Shown: piece by piece, positions 1-7,731 of the stretch
Position numbering within the stretch: the stretch's first letter is position 1
Layout: every line of letters starts with the position of its first letter
Source: Crocinitomicaceae bacterium
GTDB lineage: Bacteria > Bacteroidota > Bacteroidia > Flavobacteriales_D > Crocinitomicaceae
Assembly: GCA_030833845.1 (NCBI GenBank)
Contig: JAURGK010000020.1
Span: 1-43,843, forward strand
Direction of reading: 5' to 3'
DNA length: 43,843 nucleotides
Made by a program: the position numbers and the translations under genes
The notes under the pieces: model-generated
What the model was told of the DNA's origin: nothing
The model's database searches: none
Seen by the model: the letters and a program-made list of their open reading frames with translations, nothing else

Positions 1-26
1 CTTATGTAATCAGTAAGAATTCCCAT
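1..26 (-). CDS. Possible start of a leftward gene, cut by the window edge
   Basis: An ATG on the minus strand at 26 opens a frame reading MGILTDYI before the window ends. Support comes mainly from the strong leftward promoter at 91-120, which must serve something to the left. Two upstream ATGs on this strand (about 35 and 46) stop within a few codons, so 26 is the first ATG with an open frame. Eight residues are too few to name a family. The transcript could instead be a non-coding RNA or start its coding region outside the window. Confidence 0.3.
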
Positions 27-90
27 CCCTACTCATCTTTCAACATTTTAACCCTCAATAACTACAGACCGTTGTCTCAATTGCGGGGTG

Positions 91-120
91 CAAAGATATG
101 CACAGTTTTTGGTTTGACAA
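91..120 (-). promoter_or_regulatory. Leftward promoter, -33 TTG and -7 TATCTTTG
   Basis: Read on the minus strand, TATCTTTG (91-98) matches the Bacteroidota -7 consensus TAnnTTTG exactly. A TTG at 118-120 lies 19 bases upstream, the usual spacing. Transcription should start near 85 and run left toward position 26, giving a leader of about 60 bases. It is one of the two best-spaced promoters in the window. Confidence 0.6.
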
Positions 121-153
121 TACTTTTTTGAAAGAAATTTTAATTTTTTTTTG

Positions 154-199
154 ACTAGAAATATAACTAGTTGATTTATAGTTCTATTTGAACAGAACT
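154..199. repeat. Two small inverted repeats after the MtfA-like gene
   Basis: ACTAG at 154-158 pairs with CTAGT at 167-171, and AGTTCT at 180-185 pairs with AGAACT at 194-199. Both loops are eight bases. The second repeat begins directly after the leftward stop codon at 202-204. Neither is followed by a T-run in the leftward direction, so a classical terminator is not shown. They may still form weak hairpins that end or protect the leftward mRNA. Confidence 0.3.
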
Positions 200-201
200 T
201 T

Positions 202-783
202 TTATGGTAAAATTTCAAGCTGTGCGCGTAGAGACGCAATTGTCTCATGTTGCAGTAATGCCGCAAGGCTTGCTCCTTTGAGCGAATCTTCAGAGATGGC
301 AAATGTGATTTGCGGAAAATCTTCTAAATAAACGCTTTGATCCTCATCCAAAATAATGGTCCAGGATTGTTTATTGGTATAACCGTTTTGCCAAGTAGCA
401 AGCACAACCATAATTCCTGCGATCATTTGCGATTTCAAAGACCATTCACCTTTGAAACGTACCTCTGCTAAGAAGAGCCCTAACTGATCGTTCAATATGC
501 GTTGATCGGAAGAATCAAATGTATAGTATGCCGGAAGTATTTGTTTGAGTAAAAAAAGATCATTTGTTGAGAGCACGACACGCTCCACACGATTGTTATT
601 TGACCGAGCCTGAGCAAACCACTTACGCATCGCAAATAGAAGCAGGATCAAGACAAGAATGCCAGTTAATTTGGCAAGCAAGAAAAAATCAAGCCAGATA
701 AAAAATGGAATGCTTAGTAAGAGTAGCGCAAACAGTGACAACCAAAATTTAAACCGGTAATTATTCGGCGATCCACTTGTCAT
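202..783 (-). CDS. Membrane-anchored protein resembling the N-terminal part of MtfA
   Basis: The 193-residue protein has two hydrophobic segments near its N-terminus (about 12-30 and 33-51), followed by a soluble domain. The stretch from about 78 to 150, with ILPAYYTF, a run ending FLAEVRFKGEW and a later SWTIILD, resembles the region before the zinc site in MtfA-type peptidases. The HExxH motif expected further on is missing, and the protein ends soon after. It is therefore either a short non-catalytic relative or an unrelated membrane protein. The first 23 bases overlap the end of the upstream 64-residue gene, so the two are probably co-transcribed. The family link comes from recalled motifs and is tentative. 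Confidence 0.55.
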   Translation of the reverse strand: MTSGSPNNYRFKFWLSLFALLLLSIPFFIWLDFFLLAKLTGILVLILLLFAMRKWFAQARSNNNRVERVVLSTNDLFLLKQILPAYYTFDSSDQRILNDQLGLFLAEVRFKGEWSLKSQMIAGIMVVLATWQNGYTNKQSWTIILDEDQSVYLEDFPQITFAISEDSLKGASLAALLQHETIASLRAQLEILP

Positions 784-955
784 TGCGCATCTCTCCTTTG
801 ATGGTTACATTTTTAGTGCGTGCGTAATCTTCGGCTGCAAGCAACATTTGCTCGCGGGTGTCACGACGTATCAGAATTGCTGAAGAACCCTGTGATTTAA
901 CTTCAATATAAAATCCGTTGCGTAATCTTGCTGGTTTGGTAGGAGGTCTGCCCAT
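761..955 (-). CDS. Small conserved Bacteroidota protein of unknown function
   Basis: This is a 64-residue basic protein starting MGRPPTKPARLRNGFYIEV. The early GRPP is AT-hook-like, and a lysine- and arginine-rich body with the segment IRRDTREQM follows. Short proteins with this KPARLR..GFYIEV pattern are widespread in Bacteroidota as far as I recall, with no known function. Its 3' end overlaps the next leftward gene by 23 bases, which suggests translational coupling. The upstream region (956-1075) is shared with the divergent ABC-F gene, and I see no clear leftward -7 box in it. Confidence 0.6.
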   Translation of the reverse strand: MGRPPTKPARLRNGFYIEVKSQGSSAILIRRDTREQMLLAAEDYARTKNVTIKGEMRNDKWIAE

Positions 956-1063
956 GATGTAATGCTAATTTTGATAAGATTTTGACAATGTAACTATTAT
1001 TTTTAAATATTGTTCATTGTTTAACAAAAATCATGCCTTAATTAAACATCAAGAGGAAAGAAC

Positions 1064-1071
1064 TAACTTTG
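1064..1071 (+). promoter_or_regulatory. -7 box TAACTTTG of the ABC-F gene
   Basis: This is an exact match to TAnnTTTG ending four bases before the ATG at 1076. A transcript initiated here would be leaderless or nearly so. No clear TTG -33 element is visible at the usual spacing. Confidence 0.5.
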
Positions 1072-1075
1072 TATT

Positions 1076-2980
1076 ATGTTACAATTTGATCGACTTGGTT
1101 ACTTCTTGCCACAAGGCCATCTGTTTTCTAATGTAAGTCTGCAAATAAATAAAGGAGATCGTGTTGGGTTAGTTGGGAAAAACGGGGCTGGCAAGTCCAC
1201 TTTACTGCGCATACTTTCTGGGGTCATTAAACCTACTGACGGACAAGTTCATTTTCAGAAAAATTTGAAATTTGGATTTCTAACCCAAGATATTATCATT
1301 GAATCTGAAAAATCTGTCTATGATTTCCTCTTTTATTCCAATGAAGAGCTTAATTCGATAAGAGATAGAATTGATGATATCAATCACCAACTCACCATAC
1401 GCACCGATTACCAATCAGATTCTTATTTAAATCTTCTTGACGAGCTCAGCGAACTCAATCATCGATTCTTGGTCATGGACGGTTACCAGTGGGAAGAGAA
1501 AATAAAAGCCACTTTAGAGGGTTTAGGCTTTAGTAATGAAGACCAACAAAAGCTCATTTCGGCATGTTCTGGCGGATGGAAAATGAGAGCGGAACTTGCG
1601 CGAATTTTGGTCAATGCACCTGATATACTCTTATTAGATGAGCCTACCAATCATCTCGACATTCTATCGATCAGTTGGCTTGAAAAATACCTCCAAAATT
1701 TTGAAGGCGCAGTCATTTTGATCTCTCACGACCGCTTGTTTTTGGACAACGTCAGTACAAGAACGCTTGAAATTTCACGGCAGCAAATATTTGATTTTCC
1801 TTATGCCTATTCAAAATACAAAGCGCTAAGAGCGGAAGAATTACAAAGACTCGAACAGGCAAAAAAACAACAAGATAAAGACATCAAGCACACCGAAGAA
1901 CTCATTGAAAAGTTCAGGGCAAAAAAAAATAAAGCAGCATTTGCGCAATCATTGATTAAAAAACTAGATAAAACCGAACGCATCAGTGTCGAAAAAGATC
2001 AAATTGCCCGCCTCAAATTGCGTTTTCCATTGGCCGTACAACCAGGGAAATGGGTGCTCGAAATAGACAGCTTGGGCAAAAGCTATGACAATCGCTGCTT
2101 ATTCAAAGAAGTATCGATTACTGTCGGCAGAGCCGAAAAAATTGCCTTATTGGGCCCAAACGGCGTAGGAAAGTCCACACTTTTAAAAGCCATTATGGGT
2201 GTCATCACACATGAAGGCAAAGTAACTACCGGACACAATGTTCAAATCTCTTATTTTGCCCAAGATCAAGCAGAAAAACTAGATCCCAAACTCAGCATTT
2301 ACGATACCGTAGACCTTATCGCTAAAGGAGATTTGCGCAAAGATTTACGCAGTATTTTGGGTGCCTTTTTATTTTCTGGCGAAGACATTGATAAAAAAGT
2401 AGCTGTGCTTTCTGGAGGCGAGCGCACCAGACTAGCTCTTTGCTGTTTGCTTTTGAGCCCCTCTAATTTTCTGATTCTCGATGAGCCAACCAATCACCTA
2501 GATTTACAAAGCAAAGAAGTGCTCAAAGAGGCTTTATTACATTACGAAGGTACGTTTATCATTGTTTCGCATGACCGTGAATTCGTTGACGGCATGAGTA
2601 ACCGAATTTGGGATATTGAAAATCAAGGCGTTCAAATTCATCATTTCAGCCTTCAAGAGTATTTGAACTACAAAACGGCAAAAACCAATCAAGATCCAAA
2701 AATCGGCAAGCCTAGTCTTATACAAAAAGTAAATCAACCCACCGCTACAGAAAAAACAAAAATCGATAAGACCCAGCAAAAGTTAAAAAAAGAGGTGCAA
2801 CAAATTGAACAGAAAATAGACGCTCAAGAAGCAGCCATCAAAGAAATTGAAAATGAACTGAGTATTGCCGACTATGACCAAAAAGAACAATACAATGCCA
2901 TCCTTAATCGTTATGAACAAGAAAAAGCAAAACTAGATTTGCTTTATCAACAGTGGGAACAAAAATCTGCGGCGCTTTAA
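1076..2980 (+). CDS. ABC-F family ATPase (Uup/YheS/YdiF-like)
   Basis: This 634-residue soluble protein has two ABC ATPase domains and no membrane segment, the hallmark of ABC-F ribosome-associated factors. The first Walker A is near 34-41 (GKNGAGKS), with a variant signature CSGG near 164-167 and Walker B LLLDEPTNHLD near 184. A charged linker (about 240-315) separates the domains. The second Walker A is near 361-367, LSGGER near 445, and LILDEPTNHLD near 467. The C-terminus from about 545 is a lysine- and glutamate-rich coiled coil as in Uup and YheS, whose lengths are also about 635. ABC-F proteins bind the ribosomal E site and rescue stalled translation or protect against antibiotics. Housekeeping is likelier than resistance here, but the subfamily is not settled. 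Confidence 0.93.
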   Translation: MLQFDRLGYFLPQGHLFSNVSLQINKGDRVGLVGKNGAGKSTLLRILSGVIKPTDGQVHFQKNLKFGFLTQDIIIESEKSVYDFLFYSNEELNSIRDRIDDINHQLTIRTDYQSDSYLNLLDELSELNHRFLVMDGYQWEEKIKATLEGLGFSNEDQQKLISACSGGWKMRAELARILVNAPDILLLDEPTNHLDILSISWLEKYLQNFEGAVILISHDRLFLDNVSTRTLEISRQQIFDFPYAYSKYKALRAEELQRLEQAKKQQDKDIKHTEELIEKFRAKKNKAAFAQSLIKKLDKTERISVEKDQIARLKLRFPLAVQPGKWVLEIDSLGKSYDNRCLFKEVSITVGRAEKIALLGPNGVGKSTLLKAIMGVITHEGKVTTGHNVQISYFAQDQAEKLDPKLSIYDTVDLIAKGDLRKDLRSILGAFLFSGEDIDKKVAVLSGGERTRLALCCLLLSPSNFLILDEPTNHLDLQSKEVLKEALLHYEGTFIIVSHDREFVDGMSNRIWDIENQGVQIHHFSLQEYLNYKTAKTNQDPKIGKPSLIQKVNQPTATEKTKIDKTQQKLKKEVQQIEQKIDAQEAAIKEIENELSIADYDQKEQYNAILNRYEQEKAKLDLLYQQWEQKSAAL

Positions 2981-2996
2981 TGCCACAGAAAATATT

Positions 2997-3004
2997 TAAT
3001 TTTG
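2997..3004 (+). promoter_or_regulatory. -7 box TAATTTTG before the Rieske-like lipoprotein
   Basis: It matches TAnnTTTG exactly and ends four bases before the GTG at 3009. It lies in the 28-base gap after the ABC-F gene, so the lipoprotein and ferredoxin can be transcribed independently. Confidence 0.45.
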
Positions 3005-3008
3005 TGAG

Positions 3009-3434
3009 GTGAGAAATCTAATTGTCTTCTTGTTTGGAATGTTATTGCTATCATCTAAATGCAACAACCTCAACCAGCATCCAGTGCCCTTTGTACCTGT
3101 GGATGTCACTATTGACATTCAACTCCCAAGCTATTCTGACCTTCAGGGAGTTGGAGGCTGGACCTACCTCAATGGTGGCTCACGTGGCATCATTGTTTAC
3201 CGCAAGGGTATTGACGAATTTGTGGCATTTGACCGACATTCGCCAGCCGATATAGATGGTAGCTGCCCTGCCCCACTTTTCCCCGACGACCAGAACTTCC
3301 TTCAACTCATTGATTCATGTAACAATGCTACCTTTTCGCTTTACGACGGATCTTCCATAAGTGGGAGCATCTACGGACTCCGACAATATGCAACTCAATT
3401 CAATGGCAACAACCTTTTAAGGGTTTACAACTAA
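3009..3434 (+). CDS. Rieske-like lipoprotein
   Basis: The 141-residue protein starts with GTG, and its signal peptide ends in a lipobox at C18 (LLSSKC), so it should be a periplasmic or outer membrane lipoprotein. The sequence GGWTYLNGGSRGIIVYRKG, then FDRHSP, then DSCNNATFSLYDGSSISG follows the pattern of a Bacteroidota family with a Rieske-like fold. True Rieske proteins carry CxH and CxxH cluster ligands. Here the first site reads RHSPADIDGSC and the second DSCN, so a [2Fe-2S] cluster is doubtful. It stands five bases before the ferredoxin gene and is probably co-transcribed with it. An ATG start fails because no ATG precedes the signal peptide in this frame. Confidence 0.7.
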   Translation: MRNLIVFLFGMLLLSSKCNNLNQHPVPFVPVDVTIDIQLPSYSDLQGVGGWTYLNGGSRGIIVYRKGIDEFVAFDRHSPADIDGSCPAPLFPDDQNFLQLIDSCNNATFSLYDGSSISGSIYGLRQYATQFNGNNLLRVYN

Positions 3435-3439
3435 AATAA

Positions 3440-3763
3440 ATGGCAGATATTAAAGTAACAATAATTGACCGAGAGGGTATGAGTCACGAACTCGAAGGCC
3501 CGACTGACATGAATATGAATGTCATGGAGCTTTGCAAAGCCTACGAACTACCTGTCAAAGGTGAATGTGGAGGAATGGCCATGTGTGCTACATGCCAATG
3601 TTATTTGGAATCAGATACCGACTTACCCGAGCAAAGTGATGCCGAACTAGACATGCTTGATCAAGCCTTCTTTGTTAAAGCCAATAGCCGTTTAGGGTGT
3701 CAGATTCATTTAGATGAATCTATTGACGGCATTGTTCTGCGTCTTGCCCCGGAGCAAGATTAA
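3440..3763 (+). CDS. [2Fe-2S] ferredoxin, adrenodoxin type
   Basis: This is a 107-residue soluble ferredoxin. The cluster ligands are visible as the [10 protein letters not shown] motif (three cysteines near residues 42-50) plus a fourth cysteine in RLGCQIHL near residue 87. The surrounding pattern, with [14 protein letters not shown] before it and [10 protein letters not shown] between, is that of adrenodoxin or Isc-type ferredoxins, which pass single electrons to hydroxylases or to iron-sulfur assembly. No partner reductase is in the window. The last stop codon is shared in TTAA (3760-3763) with the convergent msr gene, so the two coding regions overlap by four bases. Confidence 0.9.
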   Translation: MADIKVTIIDREGMSHELEGPTDMNMNVMELCKAYELPVKGECGGMAMCATCQCYLESDTDLPEQSDAELDMLDQAFFVKANSRLGCQIHLDESIDGIVLRLAPEQD

Positions 3764-4779
3764 TTTAATTTCGCGGCAAATACTTTTCTGAATTTCTCCA
3801 CCTTGGGGCGAACAACGCTTTGGCAGTAAGGATTGCCCGGGTTATTTTCAAAATAATTATGGTGGTAATCTTCGGCCTCGAAATAATTGTTTAGCGCGAC
3901 AATTTGAGTCACAATTGGTTTATCCCATACTTTTTCCTTTGCTAACTGATCAAGATACAGCTCAGCGCGTTGTTTTTGAAACTCGCTATGATAAAAAATA
4001 ACCGAACGGTACTGAGTTCCTATGTCATTGCCTTGTCGGTTGAGCTGAGTTGGGTCGTGAACAAACCAAAAAACTTCTAACAATTCATCATAGGAGACAA
4101 CTTGAGGATCAAAAACAACTTGTGCCACCTCGGCATGTCCAGTTTGACCCGTACACACCTCCTTGTAACTTGGGTTTGGTGAGTGCCCACCAGCATAACC
4201 TGGCACAACCGATATTACGCCTTTCAAGTCTTTAAAGCAGGCCTCAATACACCAAAAACAACCTGCTCCAAAAGTGGCCAACTCATAATTTTTGTTATTC
4301 ACTTGTGCATTTTCTTGTTGCCCCTCATGGCCATTTTCAATAAAATTCAATGAAGCAGAATTGATGCAATAGCGCAAGCCAGTAGGATTAGGGCCATCAT
4401 TAAAAACATGTCCCAGATGCGCATCACAATTTCCGCACCTGATTTCAGTACGAACCATACCGTGTGATTGATCCAAAATCTTTTTGACATTTCCTTTGGT
4501 CAATACATCATAAAAGCTAGGCCATCCTGAGCCGCTATCGTATTTTGTCTCACTAGAAAAGAGGGGGGCATCGCACGCTACACAGAGATAGGTTCCCTTT
4601 TGATGGTGGTCCCAATACTTACCTGTAAAAGGGCGTTCGGTACCACCATTTACTACATAACATACATTTTCTGGAAGCGCACGCCCATTGAAAGTATTGA
4701 CTTTATTTTCATTCTGAGGGTCATCTTGACCGCATGAACTTAAACTGATAAACATAATGAATACAAATATAGGTTTCAT
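3760..4779 (-). CDS. msrBA: Lipoprotein MsrB-MsrA fusion, methionine sulfoxide reductase
   Basis: The protein repairs oxidised methionine: the MsrB half reduces the R form and the MsrA half the S form. In the 339-residue form, a signal peptide ends in a lipobox at C16 (SLSSC), placing the enzyme outside the cytoplasm. MsrB spans about 34-147, with zinc ligands C66/C69 and C115/C118 and catalytic C138 in RYCINSAS. MsrA starts near 166, with catalytic C174 in GAGCFWC. An ATG 21 bases upstream (4800) is in frame, but starting at 4779 gives a standard lipoprotein signal, and a near -7 box (CAATTTTG) lies between the two. The order MsrB before MsrA is the reverse of many fusions. Its electron donor in the envelope is not visible here. 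Confidence 0.9.
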   Translation of the reverse strand: MKPIFVFIMFISLSSCGQDDPQNENKVNTFNGRALPENVCYVVNGGTERPFTGKYWDHHQKGTYLCVACDAPLFSSETKYDSGSGWPSFYDVLTKGNVKKILDQSHGMVRTEIRCGNCDAHLGHVFNDGPNPTGLRYCINSASLNFIENGHEGQQENAQVNNKNYELATFGAGCFWCIEACFKDLKGVISVVPGYAGGHSPNPSYKEVCTGQTGHAEVAQVVFDPQVVSYDELLEVFWFVHDPTQLNRQGNDIGTQYRSVIFYHSEFQKQRAELYLDQLAKEKVWDKPIVTQIVALNNYFEAEDYHHNYFENNPGNPYCQSVVRPKVEKFRKVFAAKLN

Positions 4780-4794
4780 ACATGAATAACAAAA

Positions 4795-4822
4795 TTGCAT
4801 TGGTTTAGTTTAACTACTTTTG
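4795..4822 (+). promoter_or_regulatory. Promoter of the MFS gene, TTG-N17-TACTTTTG
   Basis: TTG at 4795-4797 and TACTTTTG at 4815-4822 are 17 bases apart, and the ATG at 4829 follows after six bases. The promoter overlaps the 5' region of the divergent msrBA gene. The box covers the TTG at 4820 that could otherwise be taken as an upstream start. Confidence 0.55.
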
Positions 4823-4828
4823 CAACTC

Positions 4829-6034
4829 ATGTTTAGAACCTATCCGAGAGATTTCTGGCGAATTAGCGCTAGTATGTTTTTTTTCATTCTGAGTTTCAAT
4901 CTGATCTTACCGGAGATGAATGCATACATTACCCTTTTAGGGGGGCAAACTTGGAAAGGCAGTATCATATTTCTTTTTTCAATAGCTGCTGGACTATCAA
5001 GACCTTTTGCAGGGAAACTTGCGGATCTTATCGGAAGAAAAAAAAGTATTTATATAGGGATTTTGATTTCATTGATCATCTGCCTGAGTTATCCTTTTTT
5101 CGAGTTTTTAGGAATCTTTTTATTGTTAAGATTTCTACATGGTCTCAGCGCGGGTTTTGCTCCTACGGGAGCCACAGCGCTCGTAACTGATATTTTACCT
5201 TCAGATAGAAAAGGGGCTGCGATGGGGCTATGGGGCACCTTTATTTCCTTGGGTATTGGAGTTGGTCAAGCGCTTGGCTCTTACATCTATGCAAGATCTA
5301 ATTTTGAAATATTATTCTATTGTGCAGGTTTTTTTTCCCTCTGTGCTTTTCTCTTTGTAATTCCCATCAAAGAAACCCTTCCATCACCCCTACGATTCAA
5401 ATTTGCCCATCTTCGAGTCAAGTGGCAAGATGTTTTTGAACCCAGCGTTCGAAACGCAGCTGCCATCATGCTATTTACAGCCATAAGCTCTGGTGTAATA
5501 TTTGTGCTCTCCCCTGACCTATCCACGTATTTCAACATAGAAAATAAAGGGTATTTTTTTGGAATATATGTGTTATCTACGATCATAATGCGTTTGGCAT
5601 TTTCGTCCATCTCAGATAGAATTGGCCGCAAAGAAACATTGGTCATCGGATGCACAGTACTCGTACTGAGCATGTCATTGCTCGCGCTATCCGAGGGAAT
5701 GATGAGCTACACCCTGGCAGCCGTCTTTTTTGGCTTGGCCACCGGTATTTCAAGCCCAACCTTATTTGCTTGGACTGCAGATCTGAGCCCTTCCAAACGC
5801 AGAGGATCAGGAGCTGGCACCCTATTTTTAGCCTTAGAGCTCGGCATATTAGTTGGGTCAGGACTCACGGTTTTTATTTACAAGAACACCCTTCAAAGTG
5901 CACAAAACTGCATTTGGGTTGCAACGTTCTTTGCTTTGATTGCAGTTGTATTATTGGTCAAAGATATCAACAAAACTAAGCAAGGTGTTTTGAATCGAGG
6001 TAGCGTTTCATCGCATAATGACCCAAGTAAATAA
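4829..6034 (+). CDS. MFS transporter, drug/metabolite exporter type
   Basis: The 401-residue protein has about twelve hydrophobic segments. The loop between segments 2 and 3 carries the MFS signature GKLADLIGRKKS, and its repeat in the second half reads SSISDRIGRKE. These motifs define the major facilitator superfamily. The subfamily looks like proton-driven multidrug or metabolite exporters, but no substrate can be inferred. ATG 4829 is preferred to TTG 4820 because the latter lies in the -7 box. The 3' end runs 59 bases into the convergent transporter gene at 5976, the longest tail-to-tail overlap in the window. Confidence 0.88.
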   Translation: MFRTYPRDFWRISASMFFFILSFNLILPEMNAYITLLGGQTWKGSIIFLFSIAAGLSRPFAGKLADLIGRKKSIYIGILISLIICLSYPFFEFLGIFLLLRFLHGLSAGFAPTGATALVTDILPSDRKGAAMGLWGTFISLGIGVGQALGSYIYARSNFEILFYCAGFFSLCAFLFVIPIKETLPSPLRFKFAHLRVKWQDVFEPSVRNAAAIMLFTAISSGVIFVLSPDLSTYFNIENKGYFFGIYVLSTIIMRLAFSSISDRIGRKETLVIGCTVLVLSMSLLALSEGMMSYTLAAVFFGLATGISSPTLFAWTADLSPSKRRGSGAGTLFLALELGILVGSGLTVFIYKNTLQSAQNCIWVATFFALIAVVLLVKDINKTKQGVLNRGSVSSHNDPSK

Positions 6035-6683
6035 GGGGCGTAAGTAAGATCGCAATGATAATTTTGAGTGCATAGTTTGTTGGGGCAACCTCAAAATAAG
6101 TTTCCAATGACATTGCTCCAGGCAATACAAAACCTATGTAAAGAACAATATATGAATCAATCAATTGAGAAAGAAGTGTACTACCCGTACTCCTTAGCCA
6201 AATGAATTTATTTCCGGTTTTCTTCTTAATTTGATCAAAAACAAAAGCGTCTAGGAGTTGTGATACTAAAAATGCAATGATACTACCTATAATGACCGCT
6301 TGGGCTTGACCAAAAACTAAATCATAAGCTTTATTGGTGGCGAGTTTAGACCCCGCAATTTCTACGGCTGGAACTGACATTGATAACCCAACAATTAAAA
6401 AGCAATAGGCAATCAGCCCAGCAGTAATCCACGAGAGTCTGCGCACAGCTTTTTGCCCATAAAACTCATTGAGTAAATCTGTCAAAAGAAAAACTACCGG
6501 CCAAGGTAATATGCCGACTATAGTTACAAAAGGCCCAAATTTTTTACCAAAAAACCAACCTTCGATGGGGATTTCAATGAGTTTGTTGCTGATCAATTCA
6601 GCGGTTACTGCATTGGTCACAAAGAGGCCTGCCAAAATAACAAAGAGCCACTGCCTTCGCTCATTGAGTTTTGGATTTTCCAT
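5976..6683 (-). CDS. Queuosine precursor transporter, VUT/YhhQ family
   Basis: The protein has 235 residues with about six or seven membrane segments. The pattern AELISNKLIEI near the start, then LLTDLLNEFYGQKAVRR, and later SQLLDAFVFDQIKKKTG followed by RSTGSTLLSQLIDS is diagnostic of the YhhQ/VUT family, which imports queuine or preQ precursors used to modify tRNA anticodons. It lies 17 bases downstream of the end of the NlpC/P60 gene's reading direction (6701) and may be co-transcribed with it. Its C-terminus overlaps the MFS gene on the other strand by 59 bases. Confidence 0.9.
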   Translation of the reverse strand: MENPKLNERRQWLFVILAGLFVTNAVTAELISNKLIEIPIEGWFFGKKFGPFVTIVGILPWPVVFLLTDLLNEFYGQKAVRRLSWITAGLIAYCFLIVGLSMSVPAVEIAGSKLATNKAYDLVFGQAQAVIIGSIIAFLVSQLLDAFVFDQIKKKTGNKFIWLRSTGSTLLSQLIDSYIVLYIGFVLPGAMSLETYFEVAPTNYALKIIIAILLTPLIYLGHYAMKRYLDSKHLA

Positions 6684-6700
6684 CTCTTTTTGTTTAAAAA

Positions 6701-7189
6701 TTATGGCGTTCCGTAGTCAAGACGTTTGGTCTTGACATAACGTTGAATGTAATATTGCGAGGTTTTGAAATTGTCTATTCGCACGCCTGAATTGGCCGAA
6801 TGAATGAATTTTATAGCCTCGGGCGTCACCTCAATGACAAGCGCCACATGACCCACTTGTGTGGAATTTACATTACTTCCTTTGAAAAACATGAGGTCTC
6901 CGGGTTGAATATCTGAAAGCTTTACAGTTGTGCCTAGTTCGGCCAACCCATAGCTTGTTCGTACCAAATCGAAACCAAAATTGCCAAATATATAATTAAT
7001 GAATCCAGAACAATCAAAACCCGATGGCGTAGTTCCTCCATAACGATAAGGCACCCCCAAAAATTTCTTTGCATAGTTAATGATGGCATCAACTTGCGGA
7101 TCATTGGCAGGGGGTTTGGTTGTTTGCCCATTTGCCTTGAGGGAAACAATTAAAAAAGTGCAAACAAGAAATGTTTGAAATAATTTCAT
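6701..7189 (-). CDS. Secreted NlpC/P60 peptidoglycan hydrolase
   Basis: This 162-residue protein has a signal peptide (about 1-21) and a single NlpC/P60 domain. The catalytic cysteine is C60 in GFDCSGF and the histidine H114 in QVGHVALV, with H130 in KFIHSAN as the third polar residue. Such enzymes cut gamma-D-glutamyl-diaminopimelate bonds in peptidoglycan stems. There is no binding domain such as SH3 or LysM, unlike the second NlpC/P60 protein at 33528. A TATTTTTG box at 7206-7213 lies 16 bases before the ATG. Confidence 0.9.
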   Translation of the reverse strand: MKLFQTFLVCTFLIVSLKANGQTTKPPANDPQVDAIINYAKKFLGVPYRYGGTTPSGFDCSGFINYIFGNFGFDLVRTSYGLAELGTTVKLSDIQPGDLMFFKGSNVNSTQVGHVALVIEVTPEAIKFIHSANSGVRIDNFKTSQYYIQRYVKTKRLDYGTP

Positions 7190-7205
7190 TTTCTGTAAGT
7201 CAGTG

Positions 7206-7213
7206 CAAAAATA
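7206..7213 (-). promoter_or_regulatory. -7 box TATTTTTG of the NlpC/P60 gene
   Basis: Read on the minus strand it matches TAnnTTTG, with 16 bases to the ATG at 7189, giving a short leader of about ten bases. The 57-base gap up to 7246 is shared with the divergent MerR gene, which has no clear box of its own. Confidence 0.4.
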
Positions 7214-7246
7214 ATAATTATTTTCGAATAATATTTAAGTAAGTAC

Positions 7247-7726
7247 ATGCCTTTATCTGAAAATCAAACACTTAGCAAATTATACTACAGCATTGGTGAA
7301 GTTGCACAAATTTTGAACGTAAGCACCTCACTTTTAAGATTTTGGGAGAAGGAATTTAATCTAACCGTTTCAAAGAAAAACAAAAAAGGAAACCGCTTAT
7401 TTTCAGTTAAAGAAATTGAACAAATCAAGCGCATCTACCACTTTGTTAAGGTGGAGGGCTACACCCTAGAGGGTGCTAAAAAAGCGCTCAAACAAAAAGG
7501 AAGTGAGCTCCTTCAAACCCCGCTCCATTCTGAATCTTCTGCTCAATTATCTACTGTCAATAATGCAAAAGATTTTTCTGATATCATTTTGAAACTTGAG
7601 GCAGTCAAGGCCCAGTTATTGCGTCTTGCTATTGAAAAGCAACAGGAGCAAATTGCACCCGTCAAGAAGCGCAATAACGAAAAATCCAAACCCTCATCTG
7701 AGCTGCCGACGCTTTTTGATTTTTAG
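7247..7726 (+). CDS. MerR family transcriptional regulator
   Basis: The 159-residue protein has an N-terminal winged helix-turn-helix (about 12-85) with the MerR pattern YYSIGEVAQILNVSTSLLRF, then EKEF and KKGNRLFSVKEIEQI. The second half has a helical stretch (about 110-140) suited to dimerisation and no cysteine cluster for metal binding, so a MerR, CueR or SoxR sensor is unlikely. Proteins of this type are common single-copy genes in Bacteroidota, and their ligands are mostly unknown. It could control the divergent NlpC/P60 gene, but that is only a guess from position. Confidence 0.88.
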   Translation: MPLSENQTLSKLYYSIGEVAQILNVSTSLLRFWEKEFNLTVSKKNKKGNRLFSVKEIEQIKRIYHFVKVEGYTLEGAKKALKQKGSELLQTPLHSESSAQLSTVNNAKDFSDIILKLEAVKAQLLRLAIEKQQEQIAPVKKRNNEKSKPSSELPTLFDF

Positions 7727-7731
7727 CAAAA

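Noticed and set aside
130-155. T-rich tract as a rho-independent terminator
   Set aside because: No GC stem precedes it in either direction, and the leftward mRNA reads A-rich there.
48-302. Leftward 84-codon frame
   Set aside because: It overlaps the coding end of the MtfA-like gene in another frame, covers the leftward promoter, and its product has no plausible fold or signal.
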